DNA of 64,000 nt. Origin: UKL13-2 sp947085425 (GTDB lineage Bacteria; Pseudomonadota; Gammaproteobacteria; Burkholderiales; Usitatibacteraceae). Below the pieces are notes generated by a model, which saw only the letters and a program-made list of their open reading frames with translations, did no database searches and had not been told where the DNA came from. The position numbers and the translations under genes are program-made. Shown here piece by piece: positions 53,291-62,690 of the stretch. The DNA is taken from NCBI GenBank assembly GCA_947085425.1, contig CAMTWK010000001.1, positions 6,934-70,933 of the forward strand. The letters are read 5' to 3'. The first letter of the stretch is position 1; every line of letters begins with the position of its first letter.

Positions 53291-54178
53291 TCAATACATC
53301 GGCAGAGTGGTTTTGAGAATCGACCCGGTTTGTGCTTCGGTAATCAGCACCGAGCGCGGATCGGCGGGATCGAGCGTGACCCCGGTAGTCAGATCGCCGC
53401 GTGATGAATCGACACGATACTTCGGCTCACCGCGTTTATCAAACATCCACACACAGCCCAAACCGTGGTGGGCGACAAACATGTTGTCGTCACTATCGAC
53501 CACGATTCCACCGGGACCCACGCCCGCCGACAGTTGCACAAAGCGACTCACGCGTGAAACACCGCCCTCAACCAGCGGCAAACGCCACACGGCGTTGTCG
53601 TGGGTGGCGGCAACAAATAACATGCGCTCATTGGTCGACAGTGCCAGTCCCGCCGGGCAAGGCACGTTTGATAGCAACTTTTGTAACGCACCATCTGCCT
53701 GCAACCGATACACGCCACCAGTGGCATTGTGTAATCCGGTCTGGCCCTGGTCGCTGAAATACAAATCGCCATTACTGGCAAACAACAAATCGGCGACACC
53801 AAGGAAACGCTGCGAAATATGGTGGGTGACGACCGGAGTGAGTTTGCGCAAGCTGATATCCAGCGACAAAATGCCGTGGCGATAATCGGCGACAAACAAA
53901 CGACCATCGGCATGAAAACGCAGACCACTCGGCCAACCATCGTATTTAACGATCAGGTCCCATTCACCGGTCGGCGTGATGCGAAAAATCCGCCCAAACG
54001 GCGTATCACAAACCCACAGGTTGCCGCTGGCATCAAAACACGGGGCAGCCAAAAAACTATGAATGTCTTTTCCCGCCAGATTGGCGTGTGACCAGGCGTT
54101 ATCGGCACCGGAATCATGCAAAAACGACGGCAATTCAAAGTGGGTATCGGAAGTCAGGGATAACGGTGCGGGGAACAT
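53291..54178 (-). CDS. SMP-30/gluconolactonase-like beta-propeller protein
   Basis: This 295-residue protein has repeated beta-propeller blades: APCFDASGNLWVCDTPFGRIFRI, FHADGRLFVADYRHGI, FASNGDLYFSDQGQTG, CPAGLALSTNERMLFVAATHDN and GGIVVDSDDNMFVAHHGLG. The pattern fits the SMP-30/LRE lactonase group with metal-binding Asp and Asn residues. The actual lactone substrate is unknown. The start is uncertain between ATG 54178 and GTG 54232. It precedes kynA closely, suggesting cotranscription, and is divergent from the 5-oxoprolinase gene. Confidence 0.82.
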   Translation of the reverse strand: MFPAPLSLTSDTHFELPSFLHDSGADNAWSHANLAGKDIHSFLAAPCFDASGNLWVCDTPFGRIFRITPTGEWDLIVKYDGWPSGLRFHADGRLFVADYRHGILSLDISLRKLTPVVTHHISQRFLGVADLLFASNGDLYFSDQGQTGLHNATGGVYRLQADGALQKLLSNVPCPAGLALSTNERMLFVAATHDNAVWRLPLVEGGVSRVSRFVQLSAGVGPGGIVVDSDDNMFVAHHGLGCVWMFDKRGEPKYRVDSSRGDLTTGVTLDPADPRSVLITEAQTGSILKTTLPMY

Positions 54179-54425
54179 AGGCGGATCGTTCGTAAGAATA
54201 GGGACAGAATGGCCAATTATGCGGCACACCACCGATTCCGATAAAACTTGATTGCATCACACCTATTAGTGGCATTGGCAAGAACTTTGACCAAACGGCA
54301 AAATCAGCCGGCATCACGCCAATGGATGACACAAAACAGGAAGTAAAATTGACGCAAAGGTGATGCGTTAACCATTGCCATTATTTTGTCGCCGCCCCCT
54401 CAATAACATCTAGCGCGAAAACCAA

Positions 54426-57400
54426 ATGAAACAATGGCAATTCTGGATTGATCGCGGCGGCACCTTTACCGATATTGTCGGCCGCCGTCCGGATGGCGTT
54501 TTGCTCACCCACAAGTTGTTGTCGGAAAACCCCGAACAATATCCAGATGCGGCCTTGGCCGGCATACGTTTGCTGATGGGTGTGCCCGCCAATGCACCGA
54601 TACCTGTGGAGCACATTGAAGCCGTCAAAATGGGCACCACCGTCGCGACCAACGCCTTGCTGGAACGCAAGGGTGACCGCACCTTGCTGGCCATCACCAA
54701 AGGGTTTCGCGATCAGCTGCGCATCGCCTATCAAAACCGTCCGCGTATTTTTGATATGGCCATCACGCTACCGGCGTTGCTTTATTCCGAGGTGATCGAA
54801 ATTGACGAGCGTATCGGTGCACACGGCGAAATCATTGCTCCGCTCGATGAGACCAGCAGTCGGCAACGATTACAAACCGCATTTGACAATGGTTATCGCG
54901 CGCTGGCAATTGTCTGTATGCACGCCTATCGTTTCAGCGATCACGAAAAACGCTTGTCGGCCATCGCCCGGGAAATTGGCTTTACACAAATTTCCGCTTC
55001 ACACCTCGTCAGCCCGTTGATGAAAATTGTTTCGCGCGGCGACACCACGGTGGTGGATGCTTATTTGTCGCCGATTCTCGACCGTTATGTCCATCAAGTT
55101 GCCGCCGAATTGCCAAACGTGCGCTTGTACTTTATGCAGTCCAACGGCGGGCTCACCGACGCGGCACGTTTTCAGGGCAAGGATTCGATACTTTCCGGCC
55201 CCGCCGGCGGCATTATCGGCATGGTGCGCACCGCCGCCGCTGCCGGGTTTGAACGCGTGATTGGTTTTGACATGGGTGGCACCTCCACCGACGTTTCCCA
55301 CTACGCCGGAGAATTCGAACGCGAATTCGAGACCGCCGTGGCCGGGGTGCGCATGCGCGCGCCGATGATGGCCATACACACCATCGCCGCCGGTGGCGGT
55401 TCGATTGTTTCATTCGATGGCCAACGTTATCGGGTCGGTCCGGAGAGTGCCGGCGCCAATCCCGGGCCGGCGTGTTATCGCCGCGGCGGACCGCTGACTG
55501 TCACGGATTGCAACGTTTTGCTCGGCAAAATTCAGCCGCAACATTTTCCAAGTGTATTTGGACCACACGCCAACGAACCGTTGGATGCGGATGTGGTACG
55601 CGGCAAGTTTATCGAACTCGCCGCCGAAATCTGCACCGCACTCGACGATGGGCAACCACCACCTTCCCCCGAACAGGTTGCCAGTGGGTTTTTGCAAATC
55701 GCCGTCGCCAATATGGCCAACGCCATTAAGTTCATTTCCGTGCAGCGCGGCCATGATGTGTCTGGCTACACCCTGCAATGTTTTGGCGGCGCCGGCGGCC
55801 AGCACGCCTGTTTGGTCGCCGACGAACTCGGTATGACCAGTGTGTACATCCATCCGTTTGCCGGTGTGTTGTCCGCCTACGGAATGGGGCTGGCGGACAT
55901 TGTTGAGATGCGCGAACGCGCACTGGAAGTGCCGCTAACCGAGTCGAGTTTGCCGGCAACCATTGCCGAGCTGGATGCACTTGTTGAGGCGGCAAACAAG
56001 GAAGTATCGGCGCAGGGAATACCCGCATCGCGCATCACCATCAAACGCCGTGTGTTGCTTAAATATGATGGTACCGACTCGGCGCTGGCGGTCGATTTCG
56101 CCGACCTCAACACCATGCAACAGGCATTTGAAAAACTTTACCAACAACGTTTCAGTTTTTTAATGCCGGGACGTGCGCTGATTGTCGAGTCGGTTTCGGT
56201 TGAGGCAATGGGTGCGGGGGAGTCGTTACCAACAACCGAGACCATCAAACAATCTGAACCGGCTAAACCGATTGCACAGGTGACAATGACCTGTGCGGGG
56301 CGGGTTCACCCAACACCGGTATTTGTACGCGATACACTGGTGATGGGGCAAATTATCACCGGGCCGGCAATGATTGCCGAACAAAACGGCACGACCATTG
56401 TGGAACCAGAGTGGCAGGTCATCGTCACGCCACAAAATCATTTGGTACTGACCCGAACCACGGCCCGCACGAGCCGTCACGCCATTGCTACCACGGTCGA
56501 CCCGGTCATGCTGGAGTTATTCAACAACCTGTTTATGTCGATCGCCGAACAAATGGGTCTGCGTTTGCAACAAACCGCCTGCTCGGTCAACATCAAAGAG
56601 CGCCTTGATTTTTCCTGCGCCTTGTTTGACGCCGACGGCAATTTGATCGCCAATGCCCCGCATATGCCGGTGCATCTCGGTTCGATGGGTGAATCCATCA
56701 AAACGGTGGTGCGCAAAAATGCCGGCGGCATGAAGCCGGGTGACGGCTTTGTCTTGAACGATCCCTACAACGGTGGCACCCATTTACCGGACGTGACGGT
56801 GGTCACACCGGTATTTCTCGCCAGCGATCAATCCACGCCGCAGTTTTTTGTCGGCTCGCGCGGCCACCACGCCGACATTGGCGGCATTACCCCGGGCTCG
56901 ATGCCGCCGTTCTCCAAAACCATGGCGGATGAAGGCGTTTTGATCGACAATTTTTTATTGACCGAAAATGGTGTCATGCGTGAAACCGAAATGCGTGCAT
57001 TGTTGGCCGGCGGGGAGTATCCCGCGCGCAATGTTGATCAAAACATCGCCGATTTACGCGCCCAAATCGCCGCCAATGCCAAAGGCGCTGAAGAGCTCAA
57101 ACGGATGGTGGCGCATTTCGGGCTGGCGACGGTCCATGCCTATATGCAACACGTGCAGGACAACGCCGAGGAATGTGTGCGACAGGTGATCGGCAGACTC
57201 CGTGACGGAAAGTTTTCGTATGCAATGGACAACGGCGCGGTGATTTGTGTTGCGGTCACCATTGGTGATGACAAACGCAGCGCCACCATTGACTTTACCG
57301 GCACCTCCGCACAACTCTCATCCAATTTCAACGCACCATCGGCGGTTGTCTATGCCGCCGTGCTGTATGTATTTCGTATGCTGGTGGATCGCGATATCCC

Positions 57401-58034
57401 GCTCAATGCCGGCTGTTTAAAACCCCTGAAGATCATTATTCCGGACGGCTCGATGCTCAGCCCGGTTGCGCCCGCGGCCACTGTTGCCGGCAATGTCGAA
57501 ACGTCGCAATGTATTACCGACACCATTATTGGCGCGCTCGGGGTGATGGCTGCCAGTGGCGGCAGCATGAACAATTTCACGTTTGGCAATGAACGCTACC
57601 AATATTACGAGACGGTCTCGGGTGGCACCGGCGCGGGTGATGGTTTTGATGGCTGTGGGGCGGTGCAGGCGCACATGACCAATTCACGGTTAACCGACCC
57701 GGAAGTGCTGGAGTTTCGTTATCCGGTGCGGGTGGAAGAACACAGCATTCGTCCAGGCTCGGGCGGTGCTGGCACATATCGCGGTGGCGATGGTGCCATC
57801 CGCAAAATCCGTTTTTTAGAATCGATGACAGCCGCCATTCTGGCCGGACACCGCATTGTGCCGCCATTTGGAATGCATGGCGGTGCGCCGGGTGAATGCG
57901 GTTCCAATTGGCTGGAACACAGCGACGGAAAAATTACACCGCTGGCCTATTCGGACCAGATCAAGGTCAACGACGGTGATCTGTTTGTACTCAACACGCC
58001 CGGTGGTGGTGGTTTTGGCCGCCCGGATGAGTAG
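54426..58034 (+). CDS. 5-oxoprolinase (ATP-hydrolysing), fused HyuA-HyuB type
   Basis: This 1202-residue enzyme joins hydantoinase A and B domains in one chain, like eukaryotic OPLAH. N-terminal HyuA motifs are DRGGTFTDIVG (9-19), MGTTVATNALLERKGDRT and the ATPase phosphate loop FDMGGTSTDVSHY; HyuB begins near residue 690 with the segment VMLELFNNLFMSIAEQMG and includes NDPYNGGTHLPDVTVV, GSRGHHADIGG and GGTGAGDGFDG. It hydrolyses 5-oxoproline to glutamate with ATP. Related N-methylhydantoinases are normally split in two genes, so 5-oxoprolinase is preferred. Confidence 0.92.
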   Translation: MKQWQFWIDRGGTFTDIVGRRPDGVLLTHKLLSENPEQYPDAALAGIRLLMGVPANAPIPVEHIEAVKMGTTVATNALLERKGDRTLLAITKGFRDQLRIAYQNRPRIFDMAITLPALLYSEVIEIDERIGAHGEIIAPLDETSSRQRLQTAFDNGYRALAIVCMHAYRFSDHEKRLSAIAREIGFTQISASHLVSPLMKIVSRGDTTVVDAYLSPILDRYVHQVAAELPNVRLYFMQSNGGLTDAARFQGKDSILSGPAGGIIGMVRTAAAAGFERVIGFDMGGTSTDVSHYAGEFEREFETAVAGVRMRAPMMAIHTIAAGGGSIVSFDGQRYRVGPESAGANPGPACYRRGGPLTVTDCNVLLGKIQPQHFPSVFGPHANEPLDADVVRGKFIELAAEICTALDDGQPPPSPEQVASGFLQIAVANMANAIKFISVQRGHDVSGYTLQCFGGAGGQHACLVADELGMTSVYIHPFAGVLSAYGMGLADIVEMRERALEVPLTESSLPATIAELDALVEAANKEVSAQGIPASRITIKRRVLLKYDGTDSALAVDFADLNTMQQAFEKLYQQRFSFLMPGRALIVESVSVEAMGAGESLPTTETIKQSEPAKPIAQVTMTCAGRVHPTPVFVRDTLVMGQIITGPAMIAEQNGTTIVEPEWQVIVTPQNHLVLTRTTARTSRHAIATTVDPVMLELFNNLFMSIAEQMGLRLQQTACSVNIKERLDFSCALFDADGNLIANAPHMPVHLGSMGESIKTVVRKNAGGMKPGDGFVLNDPYNGGTHLPDVTVVTPVFLASDQSTPQFFVGSRGHHADIGGITPGSMPPFSKTMADEGVLIDNFLLTENGVMRETEMRALLAGGEYPARNVDQNIADLRAQIAANAKGAEELKRMVAHFGLATVHAYMQHVQDNAEECVRQVIGRLRDGKFSYAMDNGAVICVAVTIGDDKRSATIDFTGTSAQLSSNFNAPSAVVYAAVLYVFRMLVDRDIPLNAGCLKPLKIIIPDGSMLSPVAPAATVAGNVETSQCITDTIIGALGVMAASGGSMNNFTFGNERYQYYETVSGGTGAGDGFDGCGAVQAHMTNSRLTDPEVLEFRYPVRVEEHSIRPGSGGAGTYRGGDGAIRKIRFLESMTAAILAGHRIVPPFGMHGGAPGECGSNWLEHSDGKITPLAYSDQIKVNDGDLFVLNTPGGGGFGRPDE

Positions 58035-58157
58035 GTGGAATTGTTATTTGCTTTGTCGCCGCCGTCGAGCGCCAACCCGCACCACCCTGCGGCCATAAAC
58101 AGACAGGCGCAAAATCAATTGCTTACGCGATTGTGTTGCAGAATTACAAAATGTCAT

Positions 58158-58185
58158 TTGCTTAAAACTTGAGCAGCGGTAGAAT
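58158..58185 (+). promoter_or_regulatory. Candidate sigma-70 promoter of dusB-fis
   Basis: TTGCTT (58158-58163) and TAGAAT (58180-58185) are separated by 16 bp. Transcription would begin near 58192, upstream of TTG 58220 but downstream of TTG 58169, which supports the shorter DusB start. Confidence 0.4.
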
Positions 58186-58219
58186 AGCCGTCCACATATT
58201 TTTCACGTCGGCCCACACC

Positions 58220-59302
58220 TTGCAAATCGGCCCCCATCTTCTCAAGAACAATTTGATCTGCGCGCCCATGGCCGGCGTCACGGATCGGCCGTTTCGCCAG
58301 TTATGTAAACGACTCGGCGCAGGCATGGCGGTGTCGGAGATGGTCGCTTCCAATAACAAATTGTGGGCAACCGAAAAGTCCATCCGTCGTGGCGACCACA
58401 CCGGTGAGGTTGAGCCGATTGTGGTGCAGATTGCCGGTGCGGCACCGGAGATGATGGCCGAGGCCGCGCGTTTTAACGTTGACAATGGCGCGCAAATTGT
58501 TGATATCAACATGGGTTGCCCGGCCAAAAAAGTTTGCAATGTGTTTGCCGGTTCCGCATTGTTGCAAGACGAGCCGTTGGTGGCGCGAATCCTCAAGGCT
58601 GTGGTCGACGCGGTGAATGTACCGGTGACGCTCAAAATTCGCACCGGCTGGGACCGTGATCATAAAAACGCGTTGTCGATCGCGCGCATCGCTGAAGACA
58701 ATGGCATTCGCTCTCTGGCCGTGCATGGCCGTACCCGTGCCGATTTGTATAACGGCGAAGCCGAATACGAGACCATTCGCGCCGTCAAGGAATCGATAAA
58801 GATTCCCGTGGTCGCCAATGGCGACATAGATTCACCGGAAAAAGCTGCGCTGGTGCTGGCCAAAACGGGTGCCGACGCGGTGATGATTGGCCGCGCGGCG
58901 CAGGGTTGTCCATGGATATTTAGGGAGATTGCCTGGTATTTAAAAACCGGCACCCATCTCGCCCCCCCCACCATCCGGGAAGTCGGCGGCATTGCGGGCG
59001 AGCATTTACAAAGCCTATATGAATTTTATGGCGCGGAAAAAGGGCATCGGATTGCGCGTAAACATATCGGCTGGTATTTGGCCGCCGCGCCGGGCGGTGA
59101 ATTTTTCCGGCAAAAAATGAATCAGCTTGAAAATGCCGATGAACAATTGGCGGCGGTGCTGCATTTTCTGCAATCACTTGAAGCAGACGGTCATCACTTC
59201 TTCGCTTTCGGCGGTAATAGCGGCACGGGTAGCAGGCGCGGCACAAATAAAACCAGTAGTTTTGCAGAAAACGTTTTCGACCAATTGCAGTCGGCAGCGT
59301 AA
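58220..59302 (+). CDS. dusB: tRNA-dihydrouridine synthase B
   Basis: DusB reduces specific uridines in tRNA with FMN and NADPH. From TTG 58220 the 360-residue protein begins MQIGPHLLKNNLICAPMAG, matching the E. coli start. FMN-barrel motifs are APMAGVTDRPFR, INMGCPAKKVCNVFAGSALL with the catalytic Cys, LKIRTGWDRDHKNA, VHGRTRADLYNGEA and MIGRAAQGCPWIFRE. A TTG at 58169 is the longer alternative. It is followed 26 bp later by fis, the conserved dusB-fis operon. Confidence 0.94.
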   Translation: MQIGPHLLKNNLICAPMAGVTDRPFRQLCKRLGAGMAVSEMVASNNKLWATEKSIRRGDHTGEVEPIVVQIAGAAPEMMAEAARFNVDNGAQIVDINMGCPAKKVCNVFAGSALLQDEPLVARILKAVVDAVNVPVTLKIRTGWDRDHKNALSIARIAEDNGIRSLAVHGRTRADLYNGEAEYETIRAVKESIKIPVVANGDIDSPEKAALVLAKTGADAVMIGRAAQGCPWIFREIAWYLKTGTHLAPPTIREVGGIAGEHLQSLYEFYGAEKGHRIARKHIGWYLAAAPGGEFFRQKMNQLENADEQLAAVLHFLQSLEADGHHFFAFGGNSGTGSRRGTNKTSSFAENVFDQLQSAA

Positions 59303-59328
59303 AAAAATACGGCAATCAAGAGAAAAGT

Positions 59329-59598
59329 ATGAACAGGGAAACAAAAAACCTCACCATCGAGCGTGATGGCGATAGCGAACTTTCTGCATGTGTTCGCAAA
59401 ATGATGATGCAATATTTCAAAGACCTCGATGGCGAAATTGCCACCGACATTTATGACATGGTGGTCGCCAATATCGAACGACCATTACTCGAGGTGGTGA
59501 TGCATCAGGCGCGCGGCAACCAAACCCGCGCGGCAGACCTGCTTGGACTCAACCGCAATACCTTGCGCAAGAAATTAAGTCAGCACGGCATTGCCTAG
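59329..59598 (+). CDS. fis: Nucleoid-associated DNA-binding protein Fis
   Basis: Fis bends DNA and controls rRNA, recombination and growth-phase genes. The 89-residue protein is a little shorter than E. coli Fis (98). A helical dimerisation part (about 15-60) is followed by the C-terminal helix-turn-helix GNQTRAADLLGLNRNTLRKKL (about 63-83), nearly invariant in the family. It is downstream of dusB, as in E. coli. Confidence 0.96.
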   Translation: MNRETKNLTIERDGDSELSACVRKMMMQYFKDLDGEIATDIYDMVVANIERPLLEVVMHQARGNQTRAADLLGLNRNTLRKKLSQHGIA

Positions 59599-59655
59599 TT
59601 TCTGTGAACGAGTGAACACATGAAGCGCTGAACCATAGCGGCAGTCGCGCCCTTG

Positions 59656-59711
59656 TTCGCCCATTCACCCGTTCATCTGCTCACCCGCTCACCCGCTCAC
59701 CTGTTCACGCA
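59656..59711. repeat. 8-bp tandem repeat between fis and purH
   Basis: Seven 8-bp units fit the consensus YTCACCCG: TTCGCCCA, TTCACCCG, TTCATCTG, CTCACCCG, CTCACCCG, CTCACCTG and TTCACGCA. The array ends 11 bp before the purH start codon. A GTGAACGAGTGAACA stretch near 59604-59618 is partly complementary and could pair with it. Confidence 0.8.
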
Positions 59712-59722
59712 TCCATCACAAA

Positions 59723-61279
59723 ATGATCCCCATTAAACGCGCACTCATCAGCGTCTCCGACAAAAGCGGCATTGTGCCGTTTGCAAAATTTTTATCGCAG
59801 CAGGGCGTCGAGATTCTTTCCACCGGCGGCACCGCCAAACTGCTGGCGGAAAACGGCCTCACCGTCACCGAAGTCGGCGACTACACCGGCTTTCCGGAAA
59901 TGATGGATGGCCGGGTCAAAACCCTGCACCCAAAAATTCATGGCGGCATTTTGGCCCGCCGCGATATTTTGGATCACACGCGGGCGATGACGGCGCACGG
60001 CATTGCGCCGATTGATATGGTGGTGGTGAATCTTTATCCCTTCGCCGCGACTATCGCCAAAACCGGTGTGTCGCTCGACGATGCCATCGAAAATATTGAT
60101 ATCGGTGGCCCGGCCATGGTGCGCTCGGCCGCCAAGAATCACGCTTTTGTGGCCATTGTCACCGACAGCGCCGATTACCCAACCGTCATCAGCGAAATGC
60201 GCGCAAATAAAGGCGGACTGTCACCCACCACCCGTTTTGCCCTGGCGAAGAAAGCCTTCAGCCACACCGCCGAATACGACGGCATGATTGCCAATTATTT
60301 GACATCGCTGGATGCCAATCACCAGCCGCAGACTTTTCCGCAAAATTTAAATTTAAATTTCACCCTCGCACAGGGCATGCGTTACGGTGAAAATCCACAT
60401 CAGGATGCGGCGTTTTATGTGGAAAAAAATCCGGCGACCGGCACACTTGCCAACTATCAACAACTACAAGGCAAGGCGCTGTCATACAACAACATTGCCG
60501 ACGCGGATGCCGCCTGGGAGTGTTGTCGTTCGTTTGAAGTCACCGCCTGTGTGATTGTGAAACACGCCAATCCCTGTGGTGTGGCGATTGCCGACAACAC
60601 CCTCACCGCCTATTTACGCGCGTTGGAGACCGATCCAACCTCTGCATTTGGCGGCATCATTGCATTCAATCGCGAGGTTGACGCCGCAACAGCCGCCGCC
60701 GTGGCCAAACAATTTGTCGAAGTGGTGATCGCACCCGCCTTCACCAAACAGGCAATGGACGTTTTTGCCGCCAAACATAACGTCCGCGTGATTGAGATTC
60801 CGCTGGCCGGGGCCGCCAATCGATTTGACATGAAGCGTGTCGGCGGCGGCCTGCTGGTGCAAACCACCGACAATTTTGACGTGTCACACTTAAAGGTTGT
60901 CACCAAACGCAAACCAACCGACGCAGAAATGAATGATCTGATATTTGCATTTCGTGTCGCCAAATTTGTGAAATCAAACGCCATCGTGTTTTGTCGTTAC
61001 GGCATGACCCTTGGTGTCGGTGCCGGCCAAATGAGCCGCATTGACTCCACCAAAATCGCCGCCATTAAAGCCCAGCACGCAGGCTTGTCCCTGAAAGGCT
61101 CGGTTGCGGCGAGTGATGCGTTTTTCCCGTTCCGTGATGGCCTCGACGTAATTGCCGATGCCGGTGCAACGGCGGTGATTCAACCAGGTGGCTCGATGCG
61201 TGACGACGAAGTCATTGCCGCCGCCAACGAACGTAATGTGGCGATGGTGATGACGGGCATGCGGCATTTCCGGCATTGA
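59723..61279 (+). CDS. purH: Bifunctional AICAR transformylase / IMP cyclohydrolase
   Basis: PurH does the last two steps of IMP synthesis. The 518-residue protein has an N-terminal MGS-like IMP cyclohydrolase domain (about 1-150; ISVSDKSGIVPFAKFL, STGGTAKLL, RVKTLHPKIHGG) and a C-terminal AICAR transformylase with YGENPHQDAAFY, the catalytic KHANPCGVA and GGSMRDDEVIAAANE. purD follows 30 bp later. Confidence 0.98.
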   Translation: MIPIKRALISVSDKSGIVPFAKFLSQQGVEILSTGGTAKLLAENGLTVTEVGDYTGFPEMMDGRVKTLHPKIHGGILARRDILDHTRAMTAHGIAPIDMVVVNLYPFAATIAKTGVSLDDAIENIDIGGPAMVRSAAKNHAFVAIVTDSADYPTVISEMRANKGGLSPTTRFALAKKAFSHTAEYDGMIANYLTSLDANHQPQTFPQNLNLNFTLAQGMRYGENPHQDAAFYVEKNPATGTLANYQQLQGKALSYNNIADADAAWECCRSFEVTACVIVKHANPCGVAIADNTLTAYLRALETDPTSAFGGIIAFNREVDAATAAAVAKQFVEVVIAPAFTKQAMDVFAAKHNVRVIEIPLAGAANRFDMKRVGGGLLVQTTDNFDVSHLKVVTKRKPTDAEMNDLIFAFRVAKFVKSNAIVFCRYGMTLGVGAGQMSRIDSTKIAAIKAQHAGLSLKGSVAASDAFFPFRDGLDVIADAGATAVIQPGGSMRDDEVIAAANERNVAMVMTGMRHFRH

Positions 61280-61309
61280 TGATTAACGGTCAAATTTTGA
61301 GAGCGTGAA

Positions 61310-62596
61310 ATGAGACTTCTGGTTATCGGTTCCGGCGGACGCGAACACGCCATGGCGTGGCGGCTGGCGCAAAGCCCCAATGTGCAGTGTGTGTATGTGG
61401 CCCCCGGCAACGCCGGCACCGCGCACGAAGATGGTCTGGTCAACGTCAACATCACCGATATTGGTGAATTGATCGCATTTGCCAAACAGGAAGCCATCCA
61501 CCTCACCGTGGTCGGACCGGAGGCACCGCTGGCGGCGGGAATTGTCGATCAATTCCAGGCTGCGGGCTTGAAAATATTCGGCCCAACCAAGGCGGCGGCA
61601 CAGATCGAGTCGTCCAAAGACTTTGCCAAACAATTTATGCTGCGGCACGCGATTCCAACTGCGGCCTACGCAACCTTTACCAACTTGGACGATGCCATCG
61701 CCTATGTGAAGGTCGCAGGTGCGCCGATTGTCGTCAAGGCAGATGGCTTGGCCGCCGGCAAAGGTGTGGTGGTGGCCATGACGACCGCTGAAGCGATCGA
61801 TGCGCTGAATATGATGTTGGCCGACAGCCAGGGTAACAACAATGGCGGCCGGGTGGTCATCGAAGAATTTATGACCGGTGAGGAAGCGAGTTTCATTTGC
61901 CTGTGTGACGGCAAACACGCCCTGCCATTTGCGTCATCGCAGGATCACAAACGCATATTTGACGGCGACACCGGCCCCAACACCGGCGGCATGGGCGCCT
62001 ACTCGCCCGCGCCAGTAGTGACGCCGGAAATTCACGCGCGCGTCATGCGCGAAGTCATTTATCCCACCCTCAAAGGTATGGCCGCAGAAGGTGCGCCATT
62101 CAGCGGATTTCTCTACGCCGGGTTGATGATTGAGACGACCGGTGAAAACGCCGGCAAGCCGCGCGTGGTGGAATTTAATGCCCGCATGGGTGACCCGGAA
62201 ACCCAGCCGATCATGATGCGCTTAAAAACAGATTTTTTATCGCTGCTGGACGCCGCAGTCGCCGGCAAGTTGGACGTGGTTGAAGCGGAGTGGGACCGAC
62301 GCGCCGCATTGGGTGTGGTGATGGCGGCGGCTAATTATCCCGGCACACCAACCAAAGGCGACGTGATTACCGGCATCCCACCCGCGAGCGTGGATGCAAA
62401 AGTTTTTCACGCCGGCACGGTAGAGCTTGACAGCAAACCCGTCACCCACGGCGGCCGTGTGTTGTGTGTCACCGCACTCGGTGAAACGGTGAAGATCGCC
62501 CAGCGCCGCGCCTATGAAATGTTGGAACCGATTCGTTTTACCGGTATGCAATTTCGCAGCGATATCGGTTATCGTGCTATTGGTCGAAAAGATTAG
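61310..62596 (+). CDS. purD: Phosphoribosylamine-glycine ligase
   Basis: PurD joins phosphoribosylamine and glycine using ATP. The 428-residue ATP-grasp enzyme has the N-terminal VIGSGGREHAMAWRL, GPEAPLAAG, the ATP-grasp stretch PIVVKADGLAAGKGVVVA and the metal site VVEFNARMGDPETQ. It is cotranscribed with purH by position. The other purine genes are not in the window. Confidence 0.98.
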   Translation: MRLLVIGSGGREHAMAWRLAQSPNVQCVYVAPGNAGTAHEDGLVNVNITDIGELIAFAKQEAIHLTVVGPEAPLAAGIVDQFQAAGLKIFGPTKAAAQIESSKDFAKQFMLRHAIPTAAYATFTNLDDAIAYVKVAGAPIVVKADGLAAGKGVVVAMTTAEAIDALNMMLADSQGNNNGGRVVIEEFMTGEEASFICLCDGKHALPFASSQDHKRIFDGDTGPNTGGMGAYSPAPVVTPEIHARVMREVIYPTLKGMAAEGAPFSGFLYAGLMIETTGENAGKPRVVEFNARMGDPETQPIMMRLKTDFLSLLDAAVAGKLDVVEAEWDRRAALGVVMAAANYPGTPTKGDVITGIPPASVDAKVFHAGTVELDSKPVTHGGRVLCVTALGETVKIAQRRAYEMLEPIRFTGMQFRSDIGYRAIGRKD

Positions 62597-62611
62597 GCAG
62601 AAAAGATTAAA

Positions 62612-62632
62612 GTCGCCATTGGGCGGCGTTTT
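62612..62632 (+). terminator. Possible terminator after purD
   Basis: GTCGCC (62612-62617) and GGCGGC (62622-62627) form a 6-bp stem, including one G-T pair, with the loop ATTG, followed by GTTTT. It lies 15 nt past the purD stop. The stem is short, so this is a weak candidate. Confidence 0.4.
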
Positions 62633-62690
62633 CCACAATAAAATACTTGAAACACCGCCCGGTTGCTGGTGTTTTAGAAATAGGTCATAA

